Shown here piece by piece: positions 25,134 through 34,128 of a DNA stretch of 64,000 bases (within the stretch, counting starts at the first letter, position 1; each line of letters starts with the position of its first letter). This DNA comes from Draconibacterium mangrovi_A (GTDB taxonomy: Bacteria; Bacteroidota; Bacteroidia; Bacteroidales; Prolixibacteraceae). The stretch is taken from the NCBI RefSeq assembly GCF_037646455.1, contig NZ_JBBIXN010000004.1:124001-188000 (forward strand), read 5' to 3'. A program made the position numbers and the translations under genes. The notes beneath the pieces are model-generated. The model was given only the letters and a program-made list of their open reading frames with translations. It ran no database searches and was not told the DNA's origin.

Positions 25134-26084
25134 ATGAATAGAATTTGTGATCTTTTCAAGATAAAATATCCTGTAATTCAAGGTGGAATGGTGTGGTGTG
25201 CAGGTTGGAAACTGGCATCAGCAGTAAGTAATGCTGGAGGACTTGGTTTACTCGGCACCGGATCGATGCATCCCGAAACGCTGGAAGAACACGTTATTAA
25301 AACGAAAGCTGCAACCGTCAAACCGTTTGGTGTGAACATCCCTTTGTTTTACCCCGAACAGGAACGCATAATGGATATCATCGTAAAACACAAAGTCCCC
25401 GTGGTGTTTACCTCAGCTGGTAGTCCGAAAAAGTGGACGACCTGGCTAAAAGATCGCGGAATTTCCGTGGCACATGTGGTGTCAAGTTCATTCTTCGCAA
25501 AAAAATGTGAAGATGCTGGCGTTGATGCTATTGTAGCCGAGGGCTTTGAAGCCGGAGGACACAACGGACGTGAAGAAACGACCACGCTTTCTTTGATTCC
25601 TTCGGTACGAAAAGCCACCAACTTACCATTAATGGCCGCCGGCGGAATAGGATCGGGTGAAGCCATGCTCGCTGCCTTGGCACTGGGAGCTGATGGTGTG
25701 CAAATAGGCTCGGCCTTCGCAGTGACTGAAGAATCATCAGCGCATCCCGAGTTTAAGAAATTGGTGACTTCCTTGGGAGAGGGTGGAACAAAATTGGCAC
25801 TGAAACAACTGGCGCCGGTTCGTTTGATCAAAAATGCTTTTTTCGAACAAGTTGATGCTGCTGAAAAAGCCGGAAAATCGCCGGAAGAACTGATGGCGTT
25901 ACTGGGACGGCGTCGGGCTAAAAAGGGCATGTTCGAAGGCGATATGGAAGAAGGAGAGCTGGAGATTGGGCAGGTATCGGCACAGCTGAATGAAATATTG
26001 CCGGTTTCTGTAGTGATGGATAATTTGATCACAGCTTACCATGCAGCATTAAAGGAAACGGAAAGCGGTAAATACCAATTTTAG
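25134..26084 (+). CDS. Nitronate monooxygenase / FabK-like FMN enzyme
   Basis: This 316-residue FMN-dependent TIM-barrel protein has the phosphate-binding segment VAEGFEAGGHNG and the family start YPVIQGGMVWCAG. Members oxidise nitronates or reduce enoyl-ACP (FabK). Sequence motifs alone do not separate the two, although the absence of fatty-acid genes nearby gives no support to FabK. TAATTTTG at 25100-25107 could be its -7 box. It is followed by the lipocalin gene 90 bp later on the same strand. Confidence 0.85.
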   Translation: MNRICDLFKIKYPVIQGGMVWCAGWKLASAVSNAGGLGLLGTGSMHPETLEEHVIKTKAATVKPFGVNIPLFYPEQERIMDIIVKHKVPVVFTSAGSPKKWTTWLKDRGISVAHVVSSSFFAKKCEDAGVDAIVAEGFEAGGHNGREETTTLSLIPSVRKATNLPLMAAGGIGSGEAMLAALALGADGVQIGSAFAVTEESSAHPEFKKLVTSLGEGGTKLALKQLAPVRLIKNAFFEQVDAAEKAGKSPEELMALLGRRRAKKGMFEGDMEEGELEIGQVSAQLNEILPVSVVMDNLITAYHAALKETESGKYQF

Positions 26085-26173
26085 CTTTATGTTGAAATCC
26101 TAAAATTCAGGATTCAATTAACAACGAAGGATTTCGTTTGTTATTCTTGTCAGAAAGAACAAAGGAGAATAAC

Positions 26174-26719
26174 ATGAAGACAAACATTCTACTACCTCTA
26201 ATTTTAGTAGTGCTCATTGCTTTATTTGTTTCATGCGGAAGGCATACATCGCAATCTCAGGATCTGGATGTGTCGACTGTTGATGAACTTGATCTGGACA
26301 AATACCTGGGTACCTGGTATGAAATCGCACGTTTTGATCACCGTTTCGAACGAAATCTGGAGGGTGTTACAGCTACTTATTCCATGCGCGAAGACGGCAA
26401 AATAAAAGTAGTGAACCAAGGCTGCAAAGGTTCCCTGGATGGAGAATTGAAGCGCGCCGACGGTAAGGCAAAAACCACTTCTGATCCCGGTAAACTCAGG
26501 GTGTCCTTTTTCTGGTTTTTTTATTCCGATTATCTGGTACTGGAACTAGATAATGATTATCAGTGGGTTTTGATCGGAAGTTCATCGCCCAATTACCTCT
26601 GGATTCTGAGTCGAACACCACAGCTCGGGGAACAAACAAAGCAACATATTCTTGATAAGGCGACTTCACGCGGATACGACACTTCAAAATTAATTTGGGT
26701 GAAGCAAAAAGCTGAATAG
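26174..26719 (+). CDS. Lipocalin outer-membrane lipoprotein (Blc-like)
   Basis: The 181-residue protein starts at 26174 behind a good ribosome-binding site (AAAGGAG, 26161-26167), which decides against the longer frame from 26138. A lipoprotein signal ends in the lipobox LFVSC. The mature part shows the lipocalin signatures GTWYEIARFDHRFE and LWILSRTPQL. Bacterial lipocalins of the Blc type bind fatty acids or lysophospholipids and are associated with membrane stress. Localisation in the outer membrane is expected. Confidence 0.9.
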   Translation: MKTNILLPLILVVLIALFVSCGRHTSQSQDLDVSTVDELDLDKYLGTWYEIARFDHRFERNLEGVTATYSMREDGKIKVVNQGCKGSLDGELKRADGKAKTTSDPGKLRVSFFWFFYSDYLVLELDNDYQWVLIGSSSPNYLWILSRTPQLGEQTKQHILDKATSRGYDTSKLIWVKQKAE

Positions 26720-26736
26720 GCAAGAAGTATTATTTT

Positions 26737-27279
26737 CTAATAATCCCGCGGATCATCTTCAACGATGGCGTAATGAAAATTGTCTTTCCACACTCCCCGA
26801 ATGGGTAAAACTTTTCTTCTTCGGCCTTCGCGTGTCATTCCTGCTTTTTCAAGTACTTTAATCGAACGGCTGTTTTCCGTGGCTACACCGGCCTCCACTT
26901 TATGCAACTTAAAATGGTTGAATCCCGCTGAAATGAGTGCTTTCGCAAGTTCGGTGGCGAATCCGTTTCCCCAAAATTCCGGATGGATAGAATAAAATAT
27001 TTCGCCAAGTTTAAAGCGGTTAAGCGACAGCGTTAATCCTGCCACACCAATAAACTCACCGGTATCTTTTCTTATGATTTTCCAGAAATACGATTTGCGC
27101 TTCTCTTCTTTTTGTGCCTCAATGGCCGGGCGGATATTCTTTTTGGTTTCTTCAGTATCTAGGGGAATACCCTGTGTATTGTATTCATCAACTTCGGGCA
27201 AAGAGTTCAAGTTGTGAATGTCTTCCAGATCTTCCCACCCGATTTCTTTTATTAGTAGACGTACTGATTCAAGTTCCAT
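26737..27279 (-). CDS. GNAT family N-acetyltransferase
   Basis: This 180-residue acetyltransferase of the RimJ/RimL type has the acetyl-CoA segment HPEFWGNGFATELAKALI and the C-terminal VLEKAGMTREGRRR. The substrate is not evident. I chose the ATG at 27279 because MELESVRLLIKEI matches the usual family N-terminus. A start at 27321 would add 14 residues and cannot be excluded. It is divergent from the ATPase gene. Confidence 0.85.
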   Translation of the reverse strand: MELESVRLLIKEIGWEDLEDIHNLNSLPEVDEYNTQGIPLDTEETKKNIRPAIEAQKEEKRKSYFWKIIRKDTGEFIGVAGLTLSLNRFKLGEIFYSIHPEFWGNGFATELAKALISAGFNHFKLHKVEAGVATENSRSIKVLEKAGMTREGRRRKVLPIRGVWKDNFHYAIVEDDPRDY

Positions 27280-27404
27280 TGATTCTCGGTTTAAGATGTT
27301 GACAGCTAAGTCGCTAATCATAAAAATTCAAAACTAAAATAGAACAAATAATTGGATGATTATGGTTATGTTTGATGATATTACACTTTCAAGCTGCATT
27401 CGCC

Positions 27405-28130
27405 ATGGCTAACCATTTAAAAAGCATTACCCTTGAATCGGAGAGGTATCCGACAAAAGAGCACTATCCATTTAATTTGCCTTTATTCTCAGAAACGAAG
27501 AAACTTGAATTTGAAAGTCCGATCACTTTGTTTGTTGGAGAAAATGGTTCAGGAAAATCGACTTTGCTCGAGGCTATTGCAGAGGCGGCCGGGATTTACA
27601 TTTGGCGAAATGGAATGAACAGTCGTTACCGGGTGAATCGCTATGAAGGTTCATTGCATCGTTACATGAAAGTTAACTGGGCCAATGGAAAAGTGCCCGG
27701 TTCGTTTTTCGGAGCTCAGATCTTCAAAGATTTCGCCTCTATGCTTGAAGAGTGGGCGACTACCGATCCGGGACAGTTGGAGTTATTTGGAGGGAAGTCT
27801 CTCATCAGCCAATCGCATGGGCAGTCGCTCATGTCTTTTTTCAAAAGTCGTTATAAATTAGAGGGTTTATATTTGCTCGACGAGCCGGATACTGCACTCT
27901 CGCCTTCAAGCCAACTGGAGTTGCTGAATTTGTTGATTGAAAATGCGAAGGCCGGACATGCCCAGTTTATCGTTACAACGCATTCACCGATTTTACTGGC
28001 CTGCGAACTTGCAACAATTTACAGTTTCGACAGGATGCCTTTGTCTTCGGTAGAATATGAAGATACAGAGCACTTTAAAGTTTATCGCGATTTTTTAAAC
28101 GATCGTGAGAAATACATGAATATAGGATAG
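27405..28130 (+). CDS. Stand-alone AAA/ABC-type ATPase
   Basis: This 241-residue P-loop ATPase has Walker A GENGSGKST, Walker B LEGLYLLDEPD and the H-loop segment FIVTTHSPILL. The domain organisation resembles predicted ATPases of the AAA_21 type. No nuclease or transporter subunit is adjacent, so it is not obviously part of a defence or transport complex. The ATG at 27405 (MANHLKSITL) is preferred over the in-frame ATG at 27372, whose extra residues are not family-like. Confidence 0.85.
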   Translation: MANHLKSITLESERYPTKEHYPFNLPLFSETKKLEFESPITLFVGENGSGKSTLLEAIAEAAGIYIWRNGMNSRYRVNRYEGSLHRYMKVNWANGKVPGSFFGAQIFKDFASMLEEWATTDPGQLELFGGKSLISQSHGQSLMSFFKSRYKLEGLYLLDEPDTALSPSSQLELLNLLIENAKAGHAQFIVTTHSPILLACELATIYSFDRMPLSSVEYEDTEHFKVYRDFLNDREKYMNIG

Positions 28131-28171
28131 ATAGTTAGTCCCATAAAAATCACCCGCAACGAGAACTGAGT

Positions 28172-29005
28172 TTATCTGCCAAAGTCCTTAAAAAACTGTT
28201 TTGAGTCTTTAATATCCTGAATGCCCAGTATATAGCAAGTTTCCGAAATATCAGAAAAATCGAGGCCTCCACTTTCCACTGCCTCGTTGTTGTAACGTCC
28301 GTCTTTGCCGTTGTATTTGTTGGCCAGTTCGATTGCCACACTCCATATTTCCTTTAGTTTCGGATCTTTAAGCTGTTTCTTCCAGTCGGTATAATCAGGT
28401 GTTCGAAATCCCGGAGTTCCGTTGCCCACTTCGTTTCCATCGGGTATTTTTTTGTAATCCGCATTTTGTTTGACGTATTTTAGGGCTTCTTCAGAAGTTA
28501 CATCCTCGTTCCAGTTGCTGTGCTGCACAATATGGATGTGCTTTTTCGTATCAATGTCGGGCAGGTCATTTTGCATTGCTTTTATCAGTCGGGCCGAAAA
28601 ATCGGACTGTCCGGCCTCTGCGATCCATACATCGCCACAATTCAATAGCGTTGGTTTTATAATGGCTTTTACTTCTTTCACCGCCAGATCGGGGTACTGG
28701 TGAGCATCGCTCCACCTGTCACCAAAAGCAAGCTGAAACAAAGCATTTGGCGGAACATACAGTCCTTCCTGAACTCCGTATGCACCGGCTACGGCGTAAT
28801 AATTCACATCTGAAAAATCGGGATGTGACATTAGCGTAATAAATGCCGCTACTGAATGCAGGTCGTCAACATCGGTTTTGCAATCGAACTGGGCCAGCAA
28901 AATGTCTTTTTCGGTGTTGAATTCTTTTCCCTTTTGCGGATCATCCGTTTGAAAAGAGAAGAATACTATTGATAAGGCAAGGATTAAAACAGTGCAGATT
29001 TTCAT
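28172..29005 (-). CDS. Secreted nucleoside-hydrolase-like protein
   Basis: The 277-residue protein has a signal peptide (about 1-19). The segment QFDCKTDVDDLHSVAAFITL resembles the DxDxxxDD calcium site at the N-terminus of inosine-uridine nucleoside hydrolases. Two later segments, WIAEAGQSDFSARLI and IHIVQHSNWNE, fit the same fold. It would act in the periplasm or outside. The match is partial, so substrate and activity are uncertain. It lies alone between two convergent or parallel genes. Confidence 0.65.
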   Translation of the reverse strand: MKICTVLILALSIVFFSFQTDDPQKGKEFNTEKDILLAQFDCKTDVDDLHSVAAFITLMSHPDFSDVNYYAVAGAYGVQEGLYVPPNALFQLAFGDRWSDAHQYPDLAVKEVKAIIKPTLLNCGDVWIAEAGQSDFSARLIKAMQNDLPDIDTKKHIHIVQHSNWNEDVTSEEALKYVKQNADYKKIPDGNEVGNGTPGFRTPDYTDWKKQLKDPKLKEIWSVAIELANKYNGKDGRYNNEAVESGGLDFSDISETCYILGIQDIKDSKQFFKDFGR

Positions 29006-29156
29006 TGTAGTCGGATTGTTTAGTTAGTCATAAATTGTTCTCTACTAAAGTAGCAAAAATCAGCTGAAAACACCCGGAAGTGTTTACCATTAGTAATGCG
29101 ATCAAATTTAATTGATAGATCATCAGATTGCAAAGATGTATTGAAATGATACTGAT

Positions 29157-29984
29157 TTAAACCGCTTTCGGATTTTCGCGCTCTTCGAGATTAAAATACT
29201 GAAAGGCCTGAAGCGTGTAGGGGATGATCATGAAAATGGTTGAAACGGCCGATGAAACGCCTATAAGGATCCAATACCATTGCGGATAATTAATGGGGCC
29301 TTCGGTAACAGAAGTATTAAAACCTCCGGCGAAACCGAGCACAAATAATAAAAGTGAAAAAATTAAATGTACGCTGTACCATGCAATAATTCCCAAAGCA
29401 TTCATTGCCAGGGTATTCCACCACTGTGTTCTAACCAGCAACCACGATTTGGTTGTGGAGTAGGCGATCCCTTGTTTTTCGAATACCGTGATAAAAAACA
29501 TTAACGAAAGCGTGTTGGCCAGAAAGATACCGGGGAGCACACAAAGCATCAATCCGAAAAGCGAAGCAAATGTAAAGACCAGTCCTGCACCCAGTGCCAG
29601 TAAGCTGTTAGAAAAAAAATTTGATGATATATCGGATAGCTGAAAGTTGCCTTTTCCAAGCTTAATGTAAGCCTCCAGGTAAGAATAATAAGTACCAACC
29701 AACAGCGATTGAACAAAGAGACCAAACAGCAATAAAAAGAACAGGTTGAGGTTTAAAGCGCCCAGGTCGGCCATTAAGGCCTCCGGATCGGTAAAATCAA
29801 GGTTCACCAAAACATTTTTTTGAAAATATACCTGTGCACCGGCATTCAGCACAAGAAACGGTAGCACATAAATGGCCACCATTCGTAATATCGCTCTGTA
29901 TTCCTGCTTGAAAAATTCCAAAGCTTCGGATAAGATCTGAGCCAGTTCACGTTTCTGCCTGAACCGGATTTCTTTTTCTACCAT
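29157..29984 (-). CDS. Polytopic membrane protein of unknown function
   Basis: This 275-residue protein has a charged N-terminus (about 1-35) and about six hydrophobic segments. The pattern of long membrane helices around MLCVLPGIFLANTLSLMFFI resembles glycerophosphoryl diester phosphodiesterase membrane-domain-like proteins. No catalytic motif is visible. It is 14 bp downstream of the glycosyltransferase and 47 bp further on from the DUF4199 gene, so the three genes probably form one operon that modifies or shapes the envelope. Confidence 0.75.
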   Translation of the reverse strand: MVEKEIRFRQKRELAQILSEALEFFKQEYRAILRMVAIYVLPFLVLNAGAQVYFQKNVLVNLDFTDPEALMADLGALNLNLFFLLLFGLFVQSLLVGTYYSYLEAYIKLGKGNFQLSDISSNFFSNSLLALGAGLVFTFASLFGLMLCVLPGIFLANTLSLMFFITVFEKQGIAYSTTKSWLLVRTQWWNTLAMNALGIIAWYSVHLIFSLLLFVLGFAGGFNTSVTEGPINYPQWYWILIGVSSAVSTIFMIIPYTLQAFQYFNLEERENPKAV

Positions 29985-29998
29985 ATACTTATAGGGAT

Positions 29999-30952
29999 CT
30001 AATACGATTTTTCTTCGATCTGATATTTATTGCGTTCGCTCGAGCTTCTGGAAACCAGTTCGCCCAGAAAGCCTCCCATAAAAAACTGAGCACCAATAAT
30101 CATGGATGTAAGTGCAATGTAAAAATATGGGCTATCGGTCACCAAATGTCCTTTAATTCCCTGGTTGAGCAAAATTAACTTTTGGGCACCTAGGTAACCT
30201 GCGGCTATAAATCCAACGATAAAAATTAGGGCGCCAAGTACACCAAAAAAATGCATGGGGCGCTTTACAAATCGCGAAATAAACATTACCGAGATCAAAT
30301 CGAGCGGGCCGCGTACAAAGCGTTCGAGCCCGAATTTGGTGACACCATATTTTCGTTCGGAATGAATGACCACTTTCTCACCGATGTTTTTATAGCCTGC
30401 CCATTTGGCTAAAACCGGAATGTAGCGGTGCATTTCGCCGTAAACTTCAATGCTTTTAATTACATTTTTGCGGTAGGCTTTCAAGCCGCAATTCATATCG
30501 TGCAGCTTAATGCCGGTTATTCTCCGAACGGTCCAGTTATAAAGTTTACTCGGCATATTTTTGGTCAATACCGGATCGTGTCGCTTCTTTTTCCAGCCCG
30601 AAACCAGATCGTAACCCTCTTCTTTTATCATTCGATATAATTCGGGTATTTCATCCGGGCTGTCCTGCAAGTCGGCATCCATGGTAATTACCACATCGCC
30701 CTGTACGGCTTCAAAACCGCAATACAAAGCGGCAGATTTTCCGTAGTTGCGCCTGAATTTTATCCCTTTTATCAGGGGATTGTCTTTTTGAAGTTTCCGC
30801 ACAACGTTCCACGAGTCATCACGACTGCCGTCGTCGATCATCATAATCTCGTACGAAAAGTTGTTATCTTCCATCACCCGCTTTATCCAGGCCGCCAGTT
30901 CCGGGAGCGATTCTTCTTCGTTAAACAGGGGTACAACTACGGAAATATCCAT
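29999..30952 (-). CDS. Family 2 glycosyltransferase, DPM1/ArnC-like
   Basis: This 317-residue protein has an N-terminal GT-A domain with SVVVPLFNEEESLPEL, the metal-binding DADLQDSPDEIP and the GLKAYR segment. Two C-terminal membrane helices follow (about 230-255 and 275-300). The architecture is that of polyprenyl-phosphate sugar transferases such as ArnC/DPM, which move a sugar from a nucleotide donor to undecaprenyl phosphate. The donor sugar is unknown. Confidence 0.92.
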   Translation of the reverse strand: MDISVVVPLFNEEESLPELAAWIKRVMEDNNFSYEIMMIDDGSRDDSWNVVRKLQKDNPLIKGIKFRRNYGKSAALYCGFEAVQGDVVITMDADLQDSPDEIPELYRMIKEEGYDLVSGWKKKRHDPVLTKNMPSKLYNWTVRRITGIKLHDMNCGLKAYRKNVIKSIEVYGEMHRYIPVLAKWAGYKNIGEKVVIHSERKYGVTKFGLERFVRGPLDLISVMFISRFVKRPMHFFGVLGALIFIVGFIAAGYLGAQKLILLNQGIKGHLVTDSPYFYIALTSMIIGAQFFMGGFLGELVSRSSSERNKYQIEEKSY

Positions 30953-30971
30953 ATAAAATCGTTTGCTTTAA

Positions 30972-31499
30972 TTATTCGGGAACCACGTCGGTTGGGTTCT
31001 TCTTTGTGAAAATACCGGTGATTAAACTAATGATCAATCCTCCAATTGCACCAACTAAAACTGCCATGGCTGCCATAATCGGTGGCCGCTGGAATTTCAT
31101 CATCATATCAACAACCTGATCCAATTGTTCTTCAGGAATGTTACCTTGCTCTACCATTTTTTGTTCGGTTGTAATTCTAATCTGTTCAATTAATGACGGA
31201 TCGATAACTGCGTATAATAAATAAGCATAAATTGCGGAAAGTACCGATGCAAAAATGAGCGCAAGCGTACCAACTCCGAGAGCCTGGCCATAAGTCATTT
31301 CTCCGCCCAGACTTTTTCTGTATGAAAGTTGGGCATAAACGGCGCCGGCAATCAATACAGCATAACTGATGTAGGCGGCCCAGGTTTCAAACATTAAATT
31401 AGCTACATACAATACAACTGAGACTAAAATTGAGACAACGCCGATATAAATTCCGGAGGTTAGCGACGATTTCATTAAAGATGCAGGTTTTTGTTCCAT
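30972..31499 (-). CDS. DUF4199 domain membrane protein
   Basis: This 175-residue protein has four membrane segments with a long periplasmic loop between the third and fourth (IDPSLIEQIRITTEQKMVEQ region). This is the pattern of DUF4199, a Bacteroidota family of unknown function. I chose the ATG at 31499 (MEQKPASLM). A TATATTTG -7-like box lies at 31527-31534 on the minus strand. A second DUF4199 gene lies at 51533-52009. Confidence 0.85.
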   Translation of the reverse strand: MEQKPASLMKSSLTSGIYIGVVSILVSVVLYVANLMFETWAAYISYAVLIAGAVYAQLSYRKSLGGEMTYGQALGVGTLALIFASVLSAIYAYLLYAVIDPSLIEQIRITTEQKMVEQGNIPEEQLDQVVDMMMKFQRPPIMAAMAVLVGAIGGLIISLITGIFTKKNPTDVVPE

Positions 31500-31743
31500 A
31501 ACAATGCTTTTTTTGATTAGGTGTGACAAATATAATTCTATTTTTATTGAATGACAGAAATGAGTTCGACTAAATGTGTTACAAAGATTTACAAGTAATC
31601 AATATTTTAGTTATCGGCCAAATCTGTGGGATAAACAAATGTCATCGTATGATTTTTTGAGAATTATCTCATCAGTTCTTGCCAGATTATCAACTACATA
31701 TGTCGTAACAAAATCACCATAATTACTCCACAACAAAAAAATG

Positions 31744-31774
31744 TTTGGCGGGAAATTAAAATTTTCTACTTTTG
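31744..31774 (+). promoter_or_regulatory. Promoter of the SRP RNA
   Basis: TTTG (31744-31747), 19 nt, then TACTTTTG (31767-31774). This is an exact match to the Bacteroidota consensus, and the RNA's first base (31780) lies 6 nt further. Confidence 0.8.
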
Positions 31775-31779
31775 TCGCC

Positions 31780-31876
31780 GGGTAAGTCCTGTGCGACCAG
31801 CTCCTGCTGAATTCCCCCAGGGTCGGAAGGCAGCAAGGGTAGGCGGTTGTAGCGGTGCGACACAGGTAGCTTACCC
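31780..31876 (+). ncRNA. ffs: Signal recognition particle RNA, bacterial small type
   Basis: The 97-nt RNA begins GGGTAAG and ends CTTACCC, forming the closing helix. The apical domain contains the conserved CAGGG...TCGGAAGGCAGCAAGGG segment with the GGAA tetraloop that contacts Ffh. The RNA targets the SRP to nascent membrane proteins. A T-tract (ACTTTTTTG) directly after the closing helix serves as terminator. The two tRNA genes downstream have their own promoter. Confidence 0.93.
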
Positions 31877-31932
31877 ACTTTTTTGTCAAAAAAAGCAGTT
31901 CTTTATTCAGTGGTGAAAATTTTAAAAAAATG

Positions 31933-31964
31933 TTTGGCAAATTTGAAAGAAATTCTTTCCTTTG
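31933..31964 (+). promoter_or_regulatory. Promoter of the tRNA-Thr/tRNA-Tyr unit
   Basis: TTTG (31933-31936), 20 nt, then TTCCTTTG (31957-31964), one mismatch from TAnnTTTG. Transcription would start near 31970, about 45 nt before tRNA-Thr. Confidence 0.55.
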
Positions 31965-32014
31965 CAGCCGCTGATAAAAACAGCAACGTTCTGAAAAAAA
32001 CTGATACAATATAA

Positions 32015-32088
32015 GCCGAATTAGCTCAGTTGGCCAGAGCACGTGATTTGTAATCTCGGGGTCCTCAGTTCGAATCTGAGATTCGGCT
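32015..32088 (+). tRNA. tRNA-Thr (anticodon TGT)
   Basis: The acceptor stem GCCGAAT/ATTCGGC (32015-32021 and 32081-32087) and the T-arm CTCAG/CTGAG are perfect. The anticodon loop TTTGTAA carries TGT. The anticodon stem has a central U-U mismatch (CGTGA with TCTCG). CCA is not encoded. Confidence 0.95.
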
Positions 32089-32140
32089 CGAAGAGTCGCT
32101 ACTCTCCAACTTAGTTGGGAGATAAATGGCTCAAAATATT

Positions 32141-32225
32141 GGGAAGATACCGAAGCGGTCAAACGGGGCAGACTGTAAATCTGTTGGCTACGCCTTCGTA
32201 GGTTCGAATCCTGCTCTTCCCACCA
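32141..32225 (+). tRNA. tRNA-Tyr (anticodon GTA)
   Basis: Class II tRNA with a long variable arm. The acceptor stem is GGGAAGA/TCTTCCC, the anticodon loop CTGTAAA carries GTA, and ACCA is encoded at the 3' end. A small hairpin (CTCTCCAAC/GTTGGGAG) separates it from tRNA-Thr. Confidence 0.95.
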
Positions 32226-32237
32226 TATTGGATAATT

Positions 32238-32264
32238 AAGGGACTGATTTTCAGTCCCTTTTTT
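32238..32264 (+). terminator. Terminator of the tRNA unit
   Basis: A perfect 10-bp stem, AAGGGACTGA/TCAGTCCCTT with a TTT loop, followed by TTTT. It starts 13 bp after tRNA-Tyr. Confidence 0.85.
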
Positions 32265-32635
32265 CGTTTTTGTCCCTGAGTGTAGGCTACTTTTGCAGGT
32301 AACTTTCTGCCAGATCCTTTCACATCTTAAACTGAAAATACATTTATAAAGAGTAGTGCTTTTTTGCTGTTCTTTTTTTTGTAGTGTTGGAAAAGAACAT
32401 TTAGTGATTCTGATCATAATAATTGAGCTATCAATCACAAAGCCGATAGCTTTGCTTGAATATCTATATCTCAACATATCAGTTTGTTTCATCGTGCATC
32501 CGCACTATGTGTGTTTGTAACATTTAAGGGGGTAGTTGTTGAACTAATCTTTCTTCTTTTCAGCACACCAAACTGAGTCAACTACTTTCGCCCAAACAAA
32601 ATCTGGGACTTAGTGCTGTAAATAAGTATTTATTT

Positions 32636-32715
32636 TATATTTGGATTGCATTGGGAATTTAATTCCTGATGTGCTTGGGGTTAGAGGGGCAGCAGAAATG
32701 TTGCCCTTCTTTTCT
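32636..32715 (+). ncRNA. Candidate small RNA
   Basis: A -7-like box TATATTTG (32636-32643) precedes a short structured stretch. Hairpins are GGAATT/AATTCC (32653-32666 region) and GGGCAGCA-GAAA-TGTTGCCC (32687-32706), the latter followed by TTCTTTTCTT. Promoter, structured body and terminator-like end are all present without a reading frame. The -33 box is not clear. The rest of 32265-32743 shows nothing else. Confidence 0.35.
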
Positions 32716-32743
32716 TGTAAATTCCATTGTATAAATAATAGCA

Positions 32744-32773
32744 AAAAAGCTGTCCTATTCAGAACAGCTTTTT
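32744..32773 (-). terminator. Terminator of the cysteine-rich secreted protein gene
   Basis: A 10-bp stem AAAAAGCTGT/ACAGCTTTTT with a 10-nt loop. On the minus strand it ends in a run of six T residues, 70 bp after the stop at 32843. It may also act in the plus direction. Confidence 0.65.
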
Positions 32774-32842
32774 ATAGTATTTACAATTTACTTATTTGGT
32801 ATTTGAGAAGTAACAATCATAAATACAGTTGAGGGAATACTT

Positions 32843-33250
32843 TTACTCTACAACAGGACATGCTGTCAATAAATCTTCCAGTGCCTGTAGTGCTGGAATG
32901 GCACATTCTGGAGCAGGTATATGAACAACTATTTCCATTCCTGTCAGCGGATCTACATAAACCTCACCTTCATAGGCATCCTGAATGGTTTCAAGCATAC
33001 CTGCAACAATATTAGGAACTTTTGATTTTAGTGGTTTGTGTTGATCACCGCACCAGTTTTGGAGTTTTTTCAGATGAACTTCGAGGGCGTGGGGTGCTTC
33101 CCACATCATCTCGGCATCACAAGCATCGGTAGCCATTACTTCTTCCACAGCCGTTGCGATGTCATCTATACATTCACACTGAGCTTTTGCGTTACCTAAA
33201 CCAATCATCAAAGAAAAGGCAACAACTAACATAAAGGTTTTGTAAAACAT
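32843..33250 (-). CDS. Small secreted six-cysteine protein, unknown family
   Basis: This 135-residue protein has a clear Sec signal peptide (1-23, cleaved after AKA). The mature part has six cysteines (25, 27, 44, 67, 116, 131), consistent with three disulfides in the periplasm or outside. It is acidic, with predicted amphipathic helices around residues 52-66 and 80-95. It has no homology I recognise. It stands alone, with its own terminator. Confidence 0.75.
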   Translation of the reverse strand: MFYKTFMLVVAFSLMIGLGNAKAQCECIDDIATAVEEVMATDACDAEMMWEAPHALEVHLKKLQNWCGDQHKPLKSKVPNIVAGMLETIQDAYEGEVYVDPLTGMEIVVHIPAPECAIPALQALEDLLTACPVVE

Positions 33251-34128
33251 AACTTAAAATTTAGAGTTAATAAATAAACGATTGTGTAAGCGTCAATACA
33301 CAATACAAATTTCTTAAATATTAAGTTGTTAGATTTACGTCCTTCTATTAATATATTCGGGAAATGACAAAAAGGTAACCACTCTACTTAACAGAAAAAA
33401 TAAAACCCGATCTAAAGCAACGCCGAGTTTTACTTAAATTTCTGAAAAAGCAAAATGATAGATTTGTATGTAAAACGATATTGTTTCCTTTTTAGTTTCC
33501 CTATTTATTTTCTTGTTGTAAATAAGTTATAGACAATAGTGTAATAGCCAGTGATTATTTCCACGGTACTGATTGCGTGAATGAAAAAAGAAGGACAACT
33601 CCTCCTTTTAAATTAAAATTTTGTTGATTCCTGTGAATCAACGTACCAAACTATAATGAAGTTAGGTTTAATATTTTGAAAAGGAAAAGAGGGGAAAGCT
33701 CTATGGACGCTTTTTGAAGATGATTGATAATTTACAAACCCTAAATACAAAACCAATCAAGTATACAGAAGTCGCTTTCCCCTTATGTTGTAACCTTATT
33801 TTTTTATCGTCCTGTTTCAATGAAGTTGCTTTATAAAAACAAGCATTAGACCAAAGGTGTTAAGTATTGTATTTCAGAATAATAAGTATTTTGTTAACTC
33901 AAATCCTTTCCCAAAATGGGAACATTTTCCATATCTGATGCTTCCAACTACTACTGAAAGGTTAAACATCACATTAAGAATGATGCATGAATTTTATTAT
34001 AAGATGCCTGTAATCGCAGTTCATTTGGTCCCAACTTGTAAGTGTAAGCTGTTAAGAAATATTCATTTTTAAAATTTATTGGTTTGAAAATTGTACTTAG
34101 TATTTAGTAAACTAAATGTTATAAGCCC
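33251..34128. other. AT-rich non-coding stretch
   Basis: About 880 bp without a convincing gene. Short frames such as 33857-34072 lack codon bias and signal features. The only structure seen is the palindrome just before the next gene. Confidence 0.6.
34102..34117 (+). promoter_or_regulatory. Palindrome upstream of the orphan gene
   Basis: ATTTAGT, AA, ACTAAAT form a perfect 16-bp inverted repeat that ends 11 bp before the ATG at 34129. It could be an operator or could affect ribosome access. Confidence 0.35.

Noticed and set aside
27405..28130. AAA ATPase as part of a defence system
   Set aside because: No nuclease, TOPRIM or other effector is adjacent; neighbours are an acetyltransferase and a secreted hydrolase-like protein.
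31611..32492. 293-codon minus-strand open frame
   Set aside because: It runs antisense across the SRP RNA and both tRNA genes, with no protein-like codon bias; a shadow of RNA genes.
33857..34072. 71-codon plus-strand frame
   Set aside because: No homology or start context, biased composition, isolated in non-coding DNA.
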